Assembly (NCBI GenBank): GCA_963966185.1
Contig: CAWZYM010000006.1
Coordinates: 135,001 to 199,000 of the forward strand
Reading direction: 5' to 3'
DNA length: 64,000 nucleotides
DNA from: Rhabditoides inermis
Taxonomy: Eukaryota; Nematoda; Chromadorea; Rhabditida; Rhabditidae
Shown here: positions 39,792-51,388 of the stretch, in pieces
Layout: each line of letters begins with the position of its first letter
Position numbering within the stretch: the first letter of the stretch is position 1
The notes under the pieces: model-generated
The model's input: the letters and a program-made list of their open reading frames with translations, nothing else
Databases searched by the model: none
Told to the model about the DNA's origin: nothing
Made by a program: the position numbers and the translations under genes

Positions 39792-40683
39792 CCTCCCTCC
39801 CTCTCTCTCTCTCTCTCCTTCTCTTGTATTGAATAACATCTTGTCAATTAATAAATATTATTATTAACAAAAACAACTGATATTTGTTTTGTGAAAAAGT
39901 GCTACAACGTAGTAATTACCACTACCGTCTACTACTGTATCGCACTGCTCGTACGAAAGCAAGCCAGCAATTACAATCACATAATAAAATAATGTTATAT
40001 GTGTGAAACGTGCATGGTGAGAACATCATAATTTTATTACACACCTATACCTATTGGTCATCAAATTGCAGAGTGGGTAAAGCGGTAACGGTAATGGAGT
40101 TTCCCCTTATTACAATAAATTGTGCGAGAGACAAATAGTGGTATGAAATCATTGTTGCTAGAGGTATGTGACTACTGTGAGAGAGATGTAGACAGAATCG
40201 ACGAGTTAGCCCTTGGCAGTGCGCCCAACAGCCGCCGCACGCGGATGATGGGCACGACCTGGCTCTCCACGTTCAAAAAAGTCCTCTCCAATTCTCCAGG
40301 AGCACAATTTGTGCGCAAGCATATTGTATACGCTGTGGCAAACATTTTACGAGATTTGGATCATGTTGGATAACTAGGACATCGATCAAGGATTGTTTTC
40401 GTATATTCCAAATTGCGCTGCTTGCGTGCGATCTGTGCAAAATAGCGTTTGCGCACGAATGGTGCGGGGTTATTTGAACTGGAGAGTTGGCGGGAACTTT
40501 ATGGTACTCTTTCGCGTTTCTGACCGCGGGAAGAGAGAGGTGGCGAAGTTTTAATTGTGGGTTTACCTTGAGGATGTAGCAGTATGCGGTTCCGCAGGTG
40601 ACAGAGAGTACGATCATCACTGAGCCGACAAATATATCGAGGGTCGGCGTGCGGCCGCTGTCGTCTATGAAAGGAGTCGTCAT
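36483..40683 (-). CDS. seven-transmembrane receptor of the nematode serpentine chemoreceptor type
   Basis: Nine exons: 40683-40567, 39725-39576, 39451-39320, 38967-38879, 38380-38310, 38262-38201, 37809-37702, 37413-37313 and 36513-36483 (861 nt, 286 aa). Seven hydrophobic segments are visible in order: DIFVGSVMIVLSVTCGTAYC, RLMFLLGIFEVIQ, GFAATTIILSFNRFIMML, FGLSVVCWFLFAASL, GGILISGVLYILVVILL, ILIQAFVITAYCTALNFFW and LNIMWIFNAGVHPLVYFII. FNRF after helix 3 replaces DRY, and NAGVHPLVY near the end replaces NPxxY, as in nematode Srx/Srt/Srsx receptors; I cannot fix the subfamily. The ATG directly follows a CATCCAG acceptor. The last exon is the weak point: the phase-correct frame stops at 36483, while an overlapping frame stays open to about 36409. 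Probably chemosensory, unknown ligand. It converges with FAK. Confidence 0.8.
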
Positions 40684-41159
40684 CTGGATGAAGGAGGTAA
40701 GGGGTGGGTCTTACTCACCTCCCATCGCTAATCACATCCGCCGCCGCCGCGTTTCGCTGGTTAAATATGCCGTGAGTGTTATAAAATCGCACGTAGGAGC
40801 TGCATGAGCGGAATGAGATTAGAACTTCACGGGAAAGTCATCACTGTTTACAGTATGCGAGAGAATTCACGGTGAGGTGTAGAATAGAATGGGAAAGGAA
40901 AACAAAAGGAAAGGTGAGAAAAAGAAGGCATAGCAAGAACTGACAGAGACGTAAATTGTGTTTCATTATTAACTCAAAACATTGAAAATGAGAAAAGCAC
41001 AAACGAGTCGACCATACTAGACAAAATACCTAAAACCGCCTAATGTCGAAGCGAATAAGTACAACACAACGAAAAACAGCATACCAGTAACTATCAAACT
41101 TGGAACAGTGTGAAATTGAAAATGCGAGAGGCGAGAGCGACGATTCACATTAGTGATCA

Positions 41160-41216
41160 CGTCTACTAGATACCTAGATGAGGATGGAGCGTCCTCATCT
41201 AGGTATCTAGTAGACG
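41160..41216. repeat. perfect 25-bp inverted repeat with 7-nt loop
   Basis: Left arm 41160-41184 and right arm 41192-41216 are exact reverse complements; the loop is TGGAGCG. It lies in the intergenic stretch between the receptor gene and psf-3, just downstream of the psf-3 stop. A transcript would form a fully paired 25-bp hairpin. Confidence 0.97.
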
Positions 41217-41436
41217 AGCGTCCACATTTGGTTGAGGGTGGAGAACGAGAAAGGGGCTACTTATTTTGGTGGGCGGGGCTTGAGCGATTGGTATGTGCAC
41301 GCTAGACGCCTATACTACACGAGGATGGAACATCGTCTACTCTGGTATCAGGGCGCAGAGATAGATAGAATACTAGTTGAGAGAACGGAGCTTGAGCAAT
41401 TGGTAAGACAGTGGTCGTCTACTCTGGAATTGTCGT

Positions 41437-43059
41437 CTACTCGTTGTGCGGACGGAGCTTTCTCTTGTGTGTTTGATGGGGCTGTGTGCAGGCGAGCCAC
41501 TCGCGCATCAGCCGCCCCGTCTCCGCCCCCTCCGCGAACACGCCCTTCTCCAACTCGTCGCACCGCGTCGGCTTCGCGTGGCCCTGCAATCGAGAGAGTA
41601 CGGAAATCATAGATATAGAAGACCCTAACGTTTTTTTTCTAGATATTATACGCTTCGCGTGGCCCTGCAATCGAGAGAATCAGATTGAAACGTCGCGAGA
41701 ACGTTGACACTGTAAACTGTCAGCGAGAGGACTTTGAACGAAACGAAAAACAGACGTAGTGCAGAACCTGACTACCAAATTATGTCGCTGAGAAGTGAAC
41801 TAGTTGTTTGTTGAGACTGTCTACTGCGGCTCACTTTCATCGGCTACAAAAGTCGATGTGAACTAATTGCCTGCCCAGAGCCCCAGAGTGTTTCATCGGT
41901 ATGACATGCAACGTCAGCATGATCCAATTGGTCGCTCATGCAATCCTACCGTGAGGGAATTGAAGAACCTTGTCTGTAATCGTGGCTCCGACTGTTCAAT
42001 ATTCAGAATGTTGCTGTCCGTACGAATACACGGCTACGAATACAAAACTCGATGAGAAACCAATTCGTCTGCTCACATTAAACACAATGCTCTGCTGTTC
42101 AGTGTTGTCATATTCGGATATAACGATTCCGGATAAAGGATTAATTGATCTAAACCTTTGTAAATTCCGCCTCAAGTTTGTGTTTTGTGTTTGTGTTTTG
42201 TCTGCACCTATGGATAAACCAATATTATCTGCCTGTACCTGGAAATGGAGGAGGAGGTGGTGAGAGAAGGAAGAAATAAAAAAAATACCTGTAGTGCGTT
42301 GTTGACGACGCCGCCTATCCTTTGCGTGATCGTCTCGAGTAGACAGTGCGAGAGCGGCCGCGCCTCCGCCCCGATCACGCCGCACAGGTGCATGCCCACC
42401 TGAATCGTGGTCATTCTCTATCTCTCTCTCTCTCTCTCTCTCTCGGTAACATATTCTTCGAAACAATGTTTGTTCGCTGTTCACATTCGTATCAACGATT
42501 CCCAGCATTGCACAGTGAATAGCAATGTTTTCACAGGTTCACTTCGTCACTCACGGCGTAGTAGTGCTGCTGCATGCGCTCCAGGTTCGCCGTGGCCGCG
42601 TTCGCCTGCAGCACGTTCTGCACCGCCGTGTTGTACGACTTCGGCATGCCCACCTACACAATAACATTAAAACAATAAGATAATGTTTAGAAATGATTGG
42701 AATGAAAAATAATGAAGGTTGTTTGAGAGCGAAAATGTGGAGTTACGATTTGGATTAATAGACGGAAATAAAAAAAAATATTTGGGTGTTTGGCGCACCG
42801 TGCACGCGGTTTGTAGGGACGGGACGAGCCACATCGGCACTTCCGCCTTCAGTCCCTTGTCGCCGATCGCGTCCGGGCGACGCATCCCGAACAGAGGGAA
42901 CACATCTACAACACAATTAAGATTTTGAAATGTGTGAGGCGACTCACCTAGAGGTGTTTTCCTGTCAAAGTGGCAAGTGACGTTGTTGTCTATCGCCAAA
43001 ATATCGTCGAGATCGTAAAATCCGCTGGGCACATCCTGCTCGACGTTTGGAATAGACAT
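41437..43059 (-). CDS. psf-3: GINS complex subunit Psf3
   Basis: Psf3 is one of four subunits of GINS, part of the CMG replicative helicase. Exons: 43059-42948, 42905-42799, 42653-42555, 42399-42289 and 41583-41437 (576 nt, 191 aa, close to other Psf3 proteins). Family features in order: YDLDDILAIDNNVTCHF near the start, a LKAEVPMWLVPSLQ segment, LPKSY-like GMPKSYNTAVQNVLQ, HYYAVGMHLCG, and DELEKGVFAEGAETGRLMRE near the end. Human GINS3 shows the same sequence of motifs. It is divergent from cox-4, with 588 bp between start codons. A perfect 27-bp copy of the exon 5 acceptor edge lies 81 bp upstream in intron 4. Confidence 0.85.
41652..41678 (-). pseudogene. duplicated 5' edge of psf-3 exon 5
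   Basis: 27 bp identical to 41571-41597: 14 intron bases including TTGCAG plus the first 13 of exon 5. The copy offers a second, identical 3' splice site 81 bp upstream; the sequence after it reads away from the exon. Confidence 0.95.
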
Positions 43060-43647
43060 CTCTTAAAAATGCGTATGAATTGAAATGTGAAGACGTATCG
43101 AGGAATAATAATATAATAAAACAGAGCTGAAATACGATGCGATGCAGGCAGGCAGGCAGCGAGAGAGTGGCGTTTTCAAAATTCCCGCCTGTTACGAATT
43201 TTGGCTGCGTAGCATTGCGTGCAAAAACGCAGGATAGTCAGGGCAAGCAGTTCACCGTTGCTCCGCTTGTTCGATCGACGTTTATTGATAATTTTACGAT
43301 TGTTTACTTTTGTTTGTTTGCGTAATGTTCTCAAATGTTATGTCTAATCTATGTACAGTGTACTTGTAACACTATTGGCGTTTGTTCATCTTCCTAAACA
43401 GGACAATTTGAGCTTTAAACGAATGATTCGTCTTCAAACGTGTCGTTTTACTTCTTTTTTAGTGCAACGTTGCTGTATTTTTGAAATTCAATTTGCATAT
43501 GCGTTTTGCATGTTACGTACAGATCTCTCGCTCATCATGTTCTTACATTTCTCTAGCTTATCATTTTACTGACTCACAGGTTCGTGTGCTGTTCTTCATC
43601 TGTCTTTCCTCGTTTTGGTGTATCTATTCATTATTGTTACAGGTATT
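43060..43647. promoter_or_regulatory. shared divergent promoter region of psf-3 and cox-4
   Basis: 588 bp between oppositely oriented start codons, with no recognisable coding exon. It contains a TTTGTTTGTTT-rich stretch and ends in GTTACAG, the acceptor just before cox-4. Confidence 0.5.
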
Positions 43648-44390
43648 ATGCTGTCGCGTGCGTTGATGTTCCCGCGCGTCGCCGCTCGCCAGGTGCACAC
43701 CACGACTCAGCTGTCCGGAGGAGGCCACGTCGAGTACTGGTGGGGCCCTGAGAAGGCTGCCGGACGCCAGGTCGTCGGATTCGGAGCCACCGGAGACAAT
43801 GTTGGTTTCTTTATATATTTTCTTACTTTGCACGGATATCACAAGTGTGTTTTAGGTCTATCAGGATCGTCTTGACTACTGGTACCCCGCCATCAGGTTC
43901 CGCAAGGAGGACGGAGTTATCACTCCTCTCCGCCAGAAGGAGCAGGCTGACTGGAAGAACCTCTCCGTTGAGGAGAAGAAGACCCGTGAGTTTCTGTTCT
44001 ATATTTTGCTGTGATCACATTAACGGTTAATCATTATCGAATTGCAGTTTACCGCTACAGCTACAAGCAGACGCTCGCCGAGTTCGAGGCCCCTACTGGA
44101 TACTGGAAGCCGATGGCTTCTGCCGTCTTCCTCATTCTGGCTGGAGCTACCTTCTACGCTATCTTCCTCAACGCTTTCGGTATGTTGACCGTTGATGGGT
44201 TTCGTTCGATCTATTATTTTTCATTAAGTAAAACATGTATAATACGTGGTTTTCAGTGTATCCTGCTCTGCCGCCTACCTTCCAGGACGAGTACAAGGAG
44301 GCTCAGGTGCAGCGCATGATCGCCCTCGAGAAGGGAGCCTTCCTCGGCCCCGCCTCGTACTGGGACTACGAGAAGAACCAGTGGAAGTAA
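43648..44390 (+). CDS. cox-4: cytochrome c oxidase subunit IV, mitochondrial
   Basis: Nuclear-encoded subunit of respiratory complex IV. Four exons: 43648-43800, 43856-43985, 44048-44179 and 44257-44390 (549 nt, 182 aa). The first 20 residues (MLSRALMFPRVAARQVHTTT) look like a mitochondrial targeting peptide: basic, without acidic residues. The matrix part includes DRLDYWYPAIRFR and LRQKEQADWKNLS. One membrane helix follows (MASAVFLILAGATFYAIFLN), then PPTFQDEYKEAQVQRMIALE and the typical SYWDYEKNQWK end. The ATG lies 5 nt after GTTACAG, consistent with trans-splicing. Codon use is strongly biased (AAG, GAG, CTC), as in other highly expressed genes here such as rpl-31. Confidence 0.97.
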
Positions 44391-45211
44391 ATGTCTACGT
44401 TCGAAAGGTATTGTCTTATTGATGTCTTTGTGTTTGCTTATCATGTGTTTTTCAGCTAGCGAGTTCGTTCGCTCTCGAAGGTGTGCTGGTCGGGCTCGGC
44501 TCATCACTATTGTAGTGTTAGATTTTATGTATAACTGTCGCGTGTTGAATGTCGGTCTGAACGGTTGTACTAGAGAGATAGCAGCGATAAACTATTCTTG
44601 TAGTATATGTTTATACAAATGATATAAATTAATTACAAGTGATGTATGCGTTGAAGTAATATCCGCTTTAGGTACGGGATAACAGTCTATCAAAAAGCAA
44701 AAGGAAGTCGCACCGCATTCAGTGTTTTGCTGCTATTGGGCTTCCATTTCATGAATTGAGACAAATTGGGGGAATAGTATCATTCCCACGCACGGAAAGG
44801 GACGATATTCACCATCAGACGGAAGAAATATCACACCTACCGATAGATCAGTGACCCCACTAGAGCTCGACGAATCAGAGCTGTAAAAAACATTGATAAT
44901 CGACTATAGTAAACCAGCCTGATTCTGACATAATGTTAGCATTCTAGTAGTGTGTTAGAATTCTAGTAGCATATACAATCATACAAAGGGGAATTGGGGC
45001 TCCTTGGCTTCTTGGCTGGAACTGGTGCTTTGACTGCTCTCGGTAGATGGGAAGTGGACATCGACTAATCTGGTATAAGATGTTTATACAAAAGAATTTG
45101 AAGTAATTCACAAGTGATGCATTGAAGCGATATCACAGTTTGGGCCACATGTTACAAAAGCTCATAATTATGCATTCAAACAGTACATAGGTACAAACAT
45201 TGTGGACTAGA
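44391..45211. other. 3' intergenic region between convergent cox-4 and Sac2 genes
   Basis: No coding sequence seen. Two related segments (about 44616-44664 and 45088-45134) share TAATT(C)ACAAGTGATG and GTTGAAG-GATATC-like sequence, an imperfect direct repeat 470 bp apart. Confidence 0.5.
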
Positions 45212-47420
45212 TTAGAGGAGAATGATCTTGCTCTTGGATTGGGCGATGAATGGCTCCAATTGGACAAATGGAGATGTTGCAGGGGGAGTAGTGGGATTGG
45301 CACGGAAGAGAGGGAGTCGCAGACGGGATACCATTTCACTCGCTTTCTCGGACAGACCACTCTCCGATTGCGAAGGTCGAATAGAACTCTGAACGATATG
45401 TAAACGAAAGAAGTGATGTCATAATCACTCACAGGTACATCGAGATTGTATGGTAGCTCCAAATCGTCCTTTGTATGTTGCGCAGGCGGAGAGGAGAGAT
45501 CGATCAAGCTTGGTTCAGCCATGTTCGATGGAGACTTCTCCAGCGTTTTCTCCGGAGTCACAGGCGGTTTCGGAGCAGCCGATGTCTCAGCGACGCTGGA
45601 CGAGGAGCCACTTCCGCGCTTGAACATGGAAGTCACACCGGCGAGAACCTTCTTCCTGAAACATGTGTTTGAGAGAAACATTTCGAAAATCTTTGTAAAC
45701 ATCATTCTGACCCAGCAGCAGCAGCGACGCCCGGCGGCCCGCTTGCCTGAAGACGCAGAGGACGCGCGATCGGCAGCTCCCTTCCCGTGCACATGTGTGC
45801 AGTCACGCGCAGCTGCTCGGCGATACTCTCCGCGTATTCGTCCGCCTCGTCGCCGTTCTACAAAAAAAGGGATGCACTCTGCACTCAGCACTCAGCACAT
45901 AATTAACTCACCTTGATGCGGATGGGTACGTTGTTGAAGAGTCTGGTGTTGGCAGCACGCCATGCCCACGCGCCCTGCGGACAGCTCACTCGAATATGCA
46001 CCCTCTGCTGGCGACCGCTCGATCCGATCCGACCGATCTCGATGAGTTGAATGTCGACGAGGGGCACAATACGCACTTCCTCCAGCTTTTCCGCTTCATC
46101 GTCGTACACCGCGGCGTAGAGGTTAGCTCTGAATAACAGAAGTCATGTTTCTGCATTTCTGCAAACATTAGTTGTATACCGAGTGAGTAGAAGTACAGTG
46201 TCGACGCTGTCTCCAGGATTCGTGGACTCCACCAGAGCCCAGCCGGCCACAGACACTTCTCCTTCGGGAAGGAGGAATCGGCTCGTCTCGTTCACTAGGC
46301 GGGCCACGTTGTCATCTTCGTCCTGTTCCGAATCCACCGGCGTCTCTTCAACTGTAACAATCGTTTGCAGATTCAATCGGATGATGATTGACCATACCCA
46401 GGTCTGGCAACCGCAACAGGGCGTTGATGGCGCGTTGTCTGTCAGCGTCGCGTACTTGACTCAGGTAATAGCGCGAGGCACTGTTCATTCCGTCCTGAAC
46501 CGATGCAAATTCATAAACTCTGAAATGCGTCATACCTTCATGATTCCAGTGAACTTCCTCTCGCCGTAGCGCGTCATGTCTCCTTTCAGTGCAGCAGTAC
46601 CCGCGTACTGTAACAAAACGATTTCACTTATTCACTCATAACCTCTCTCTCCCTGTGCGCGTCAGTAAGAAGAGGACCGTTACCTGTCGGCTGATGGCGT
46701 CTCCATTATCCGCCCATATCATCTGGAGTGCCTGCACGAGTTGCTCGGGTGGCTCCTGCAGAGGCCCGAACACGCCCACACGTTGCGCCTGTCGCATGCA
46801 CACCCACTGCGAGATCGAGCCCTAGAACATTGAAATGAACATTCACTCATTCAGTCTCGTCGCACCTGCACAACATTTGTCCTGTCGAGGCAGTCGACAC
46901 AGTTTGTGCGCACGACTCCTGTCTGCCGGCGCACCACCTCACCGGTCTTGTCCACCCAGCAGAAACCCAGACCATTCAGTGAGTCTTCCATTGCATTAAT
47001 GAGAACGGAAACCTGAACGATACTCACTGTACCATAATTTAGCGCGAGGCACTGTTCATTCCGTCCTGAATCCCCATCGGGGGCGCGGGTGCGGTCAATC
47101 TACTGCGGTCTGTCTCCCACGGCAGCAGCATCTATCCACCCAAATATTACGGTAGCATGTACTGTACATTGTTGCCGTCGCATCTTCGCTATTTATTTCT
47201 CCCGTGTATACCTATCCTAGTCGATTACGATAAACAATACATTACATTACAATTTTCACTCATTTACTATAGCCTGCGTTAGAAGAGCGATAGTTTCTAC
47301 CTCGTCTGCCTCTCTTGTTTTGTGCGCTATTGCCGAGAGCTGACTCTCCGTCTTCCCTCTTCCTCTGATCTACGCCACTGCGCACAACTTATTGCGAGCA
47401 TAGAACTGTATCTCTCTCCG

Positions 47421-47478
<58 letters not shown>

Positions 47479-48997
47479 CTTCTCAAACTGCATTCCCCTG
47501 CAGTGATTGTGGAAGTCGAATGAGAAAAATTCCAGCTCTTCCTGGTCGTAACGCATTGAGTGCTGAAACAATAAAAATACAGAAGTGTGAACGAATGTCA
47601 TGTGCATTGTATTTGTATACCTCAATGTAACTTGTAGCGAGTTCCAGCTCGCGTCCATTCTGATCCACCAGACTCACAGCCACCACTGGACTACCGTACT
47701 CCTCCCTGAAAAAAAAATCATTAAAAATTCGATACAGACTCTTACCTCATTCTATCCATATGAGCATTGAACACCGGCTGCGACTCTTCCTGAGTTTTGG
47801 TGATGGTGAGAGGAGGACGATAACGCATGCCCCGCTGCGCCCAGAACACGGGAACGGAGCCGCGCACCTAACACATCCGTTTATATGGAATATATTGTGT
47901 ACGAGATAGTACTACCAACCTGCACGAAAGAGAGGTGATGGTGCATGATGTTGACAATCAACTCTGTTTCTACGGCGTTCGCAACATTCGAATCCGCATC
48001 AATACCGCGCCGCAAATACCTACAACCAATACACAGTAAGAACAAAACAAAGTAAATCTAGACAAATCAAGAATCTCACCTGCATCCAGCACGTGCGACA
48101 GCTCTTCTGGAAACGAGAAGTAGACGCAACACAATAGGCGGAGTACTCTCGCTTGCACCCTCGTCGGGAATAGACAGATCACGCTGCCCGACATGTCCTT
48201 GGATAATGGGGACCAGCCACGGCTTAGCCATTTCCGCATTTACATTCTCCTCGAGTAGATCCGACAGCAAAATGCGATTCCAGAAGAAGCGCTCGTCAGG
48301 TCCGAACGGATGTGAGAAATATCTGCAATATTAAAAAAACATATAAATACAGATTGCAAAAAAATATCTCATACCTCTGTGTTGAGTGGGTCAAGTCGCG
48401 ATCAAAAGATATGTAGAAATCCGGTACATCATTGAAAAGACGTAGAACTTCGTCGAGTAGCATAGGACCGTTGGCTGAAGAGTATCAAGGTAACATTTCT
48501 ACAAATACAATCAAACAAACATACCAATTTTGTCCTGCACAAACTTCATAATGGCCTTTTGACCGCTCTTCAACCTTCCAGCAGCTGCAGATAAATCAGG
48601 CCGAGTGATCTTTCCATCATCTACCAAGGGCACTGCTCGGACACGTTCTATCCGGAGAACACCAGCTCCACGCTGAGGAAAACAATGCCATATAAATTGG
48701 ACATTCAATCAAGTATACCTCGTTCGGAGTGTGAAATTGGGCGACAGGTGACGCCTGGGTGATCACCAACAAAAAAGATCCCTCGTCCTCCAGTTCAATC
48801 TTTCCAACAACTCCTATGACTTCACCACAATGAACCGCATCATTCTCAACATCTAAAATGACATGTACAATCAGAACTACCAAGTATCACACACCGGAGA
48901 CAGTAACAGGGTACAATTTCGAAGTTTTCTTGCAGCATCGCAGGGCGCGCGGCCCATGATGAACGTAGAAGTTGTCCTTTGTAGCCAAGAAGTTCAT
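45212..48997 (-). CDS. Sac-domain phosphoinositide phosphatase, INPP5F/Sac2 type
   Basis: Sac2 removes the 4-phosphate of PI(4)P on endosomal membranes. 18 exons: 48997-48895, 48852-48719, 48672-48525, 48474-48375, 48322-48080, 48019-47920, 47867-47746, 47705-47621, 47562-47479, 47012-46866, 46821-46684, 46607-46536, 46494-46398, 46351-46180, 46128-45912, 45857-45712, 45655-45433 and 45388-45212 (2508 nt, 835 aa). The catalytic CX5RT motif is intact: TNCVDCLDRTNVVQ, Cys about residue 411. Other family signatures: FFSFDFHNHCRGMQFEK, MIWADNGDAISRQYAGTAAL and KFTGIMKDGMNSASRYYL. A hSac2-like region follows. The tail after residue 700 is shorter than in human. The ATG lies 15 nt after a CTGGCAG acceptor, and that acceptor is 126 nt below the rpl-31 stop, so it is probably the downstream gene of an operon. 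Exon 16's donor was chosen by phase. Confidence 0.92.
47040..47070 (-). pseudogene. transposed copy of the 5' edge of Sac2 exon 13
   Basis: About 31 bp identical to 46469-46499 (acceptor CAG plus the first 26 bases of exon 13) sit in intron 9, 571 bp upstream and beyond three intervening exons. Confidence 0.9.
47285..47407 (+). repeat. dispersed repeat pair member (Sac2 intron 9)
   Basis: Counterpart of 25610-25752, same order of motifs; shorter in the first third. Confidence 0.8.
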
Positions 48998-49138
48998 AAT
49001 AGCACCATACCTGCCAGCAAAGCATGTACACGAACAACATAAAATGACCGAAAGTATTGCAAGGAAATTGCTAACCTCGAGCAAGATAAGCAAATAACAA
49101 AACTTTTATAACGATTTATAACAAGAACAAAGAGGTCT

Positions 49139-49662
49139 TTACTCCTCGCTGTCAACGTTGACGTTGGTCAGCTTCTTGAAGTTGGTGCAGGGAACGTAGG
49201 TGACAAGGGTGTAGAGCTTGTGCACGGAGTCCTCGTCGTCGTTGCGACGGCGGGAGAGACGGACGCGGATGCGGAAAGGAACGTTCCTAAACATGAATGT
49301 TGCAGAAAACAAAACAACAACACAACTAAACAGTTCTAACAAACTTAAAAAAAGATATCTCACCTGACTCCCTTGGACCAGATAGCCTTGTTGAGGCGGG
49401 TGTCAATGCGGACATCCTGAGTCTTCATCTGCTCGGTGGCGAACTTGCGCACCTCATCAAGAGCGCGGGGAGCGCGCCTCTTGAATCCCCTAAATCACAC
49501 GATGAAAACACATAACTGACAATTCAACACATAAAGCAAAACGATAAAAAAGAATACTCACACTCCGTGGATCTTTTTGTGGAGGTTGATGGTGTACTCG
49601 CGGGTGACGACCTCGTTCATGGCCGACCGCGACTTGCGGTCCTGCTTCGCCGGCTTTGCCAT
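49139..49662 (-). CDS. rpl-31: 60S ribosomal protein L31 (eL31)
   Basis: Component of the large ribosomal subunit near the tunnel exit. Three exons: 49662-49562, 49489-49364 and 49286-49139 (375 nt, 124 aa). Diagnostic stretches are [64 protein letters not shown] and the end in NVNVDSEE. The ATG lies 5 nt after TTTTCAG. Codon use is that of a highly expressed gene. It is divergent from the GKAP1-like gene and immediately upstream of the Sac2 phosphatase on the same strand. Confidence 0.98.
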
Positions 49663-50139
49663 ATTACCTGAAAATGAAACGATGATGGAAAAGACGTACA
49701 AATGTATATGAAACGAACGGAAGTAAACATGTATAACCAAAACTAAACAAAATTTCAACGCAGCTGGTTTGTAGAAAAGCTGATTTTCAAAAAAAAAGTC
49801 CATGGTTACGAACAAAACGTTATCACATAACACAACACAACAAAACATTACGGCATATATGTAACAGAACTCAAGAAATCCCAAAAAAATTAAACGAAAA
49901 TAATGCTCAGTCCGAGTACACAACACACGCGGGAAAATCGAATACTCAGCCTTCGACTGCTCTGAAACATGAAATGTTACGGTGGATTTTCAGTTTTCGT
50001 GCTAGGATAAATTTTAGTTTTGATTTTTGGATAAAATCATATGTTTCATCTTATTTTCTCCATATTGTTTTTCAAATGTTCTTTTTAACGTTTTTGATCG
50101 TGAATGATCGTGATTTACATTGATTCAATTTCTTCAGGT
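49663..50139. promoter_or_regulatory. divergent intergenic region between rpl-31 and the GKAP1-like gene
   Basis: 477 bp, AT-rich, no coding exon. Acceptor-like TTTTCAG and TTCTTCAG sequences sit just before both start codons, so both mRNAs may receive a spliced leader. Confidence 0.5.
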
Positions 50140-51123
50140 ATGACAATGGCTCCTACTACAAATGCTAACCGTTTTGCTTGTCTGAAGCTGGAGGGAGACT
50201 CTTCTGAGGACGAGTTCACGTCTGTGCCGTTGACAAACAAGAAGGGACAAAACCATAATGGAAAGAAGTCTGCTCAGAAAGGAAAGGCCGGTCCTGCGAA
50301 ACCTCCAGTAAATGCCAGGCCGCTTCTGAGGGAGAACAGCCGCCAGCTTGACGATGGTCTCATCGTTCACACCGTGGAGCAAAAGAAGAAGTCCAAGAGC
50401 AAGAAACCTGTTCAGGTATTTTTTTCAAATGTTCAGTTTAGTATCCTAATTTTTACAGGTTCTGGACGAGAAGACTGGCCTCTACGTGCAGACGGATGAG
50501 AACACGATAGCGGAGATGAGGTACAAAAACGATCTCAAGGAGGCTCTCCGCGAGAGCCGCGAACTCACCAACCTAGCCACTGTAGGTTCTGAGATGTTTG
50601 TTACGCTATATGTAGATTAAAGGCATCCGCGAATCTCACTCCTGCCGAGGTTGCAATGGAGTCGATCAATGCTTCGATTCGCAAGACGAACGGAACGGTA
50701 CGTACGATTTCGGCATACATTGTTAACTGTAGTGTTACAGGTCAGCAATCCATCTGATAACACTCTTGTGCAAGTTTACAAAGAGAAGTTGTCGGAGACC
50801 CTCAAGGATCTGTATGCTTCTCGCGACGAGAACATGCGCCTCAAGGACGACGTCGAGAAGTACAAGTCCCGCTACAAGAAGATTGTGGAACTGCTTCGCG
50901 ATGCGGAAGGTATGTGGCATGTGTTGTAGTATATACAGTGCATATTAAGTGAACGAGAAGGCTCGCTTGGTGATGGAAGCTGAGCGCGCGCGTTCTGTTG
51001 AGGCTGAGCTGCTGCCGCAAGTGGAGCAGCTGCAGGCAGAGGTTGCTCGTCTTCGCACTCGCCTCGGACATGTGAGTACATCAAACAGCTATAAGAGATG
51101 TAAACAATCCATTTCAGAAGTAA
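50140..51123 (+). CDS. GKAP1-like coiled-coil protein
   Basis: Exons: 50140-50415, 50459-50581, 50623-50697, 50741-50909, 50950-51071 and 51118-51123 (771 nt, 256 aa). It resembles vertebrate G kinase-anchoring protein 1 in layout. The amino end is a short NRFACLKLEGDSSEDE segment (GKAP1: SRFALLQ), followed by a Lys-rich region (EQKKKSKSKKP) and a middle EMRYKNDLKEALRESRELTN segment. The carboxy third is coiled coil (YKEKLSETLKDLYASRDENM, AELLPQVEQLQAEVARLRTR). GKAP1 anchors cGMP-dependent protein kinase and also binds insulin-receptor substrate. The last exon contributes one Lys and the stop. A second ATG at 50146 may be the real start. The assignment rests on motif order, not on a strong domain. 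Confidence 0.6.
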
Positions 51124-51388
51124 CTTGTGCGGTGATCGGCTGAGCTGCTTCTCTCTCTACTGCACCACACAAGTAACACGTTATTTTCGGGTTTCTTTCG
51201 TTTTAACAATTGATCTTCCCCGTTCCTGCATCATTGTTTTTTTGGTGTCCACTTCCTACACAATTCTTGTCTTTGTTATACACGGTCAGTGTACACTTGT
51301 TTCGGCTTACAGGAAATATTTATCATTATCGATTACGATAAAGGATTGGTGCGACGTCATTATTGTACATATCACATGAGTGGAATGG

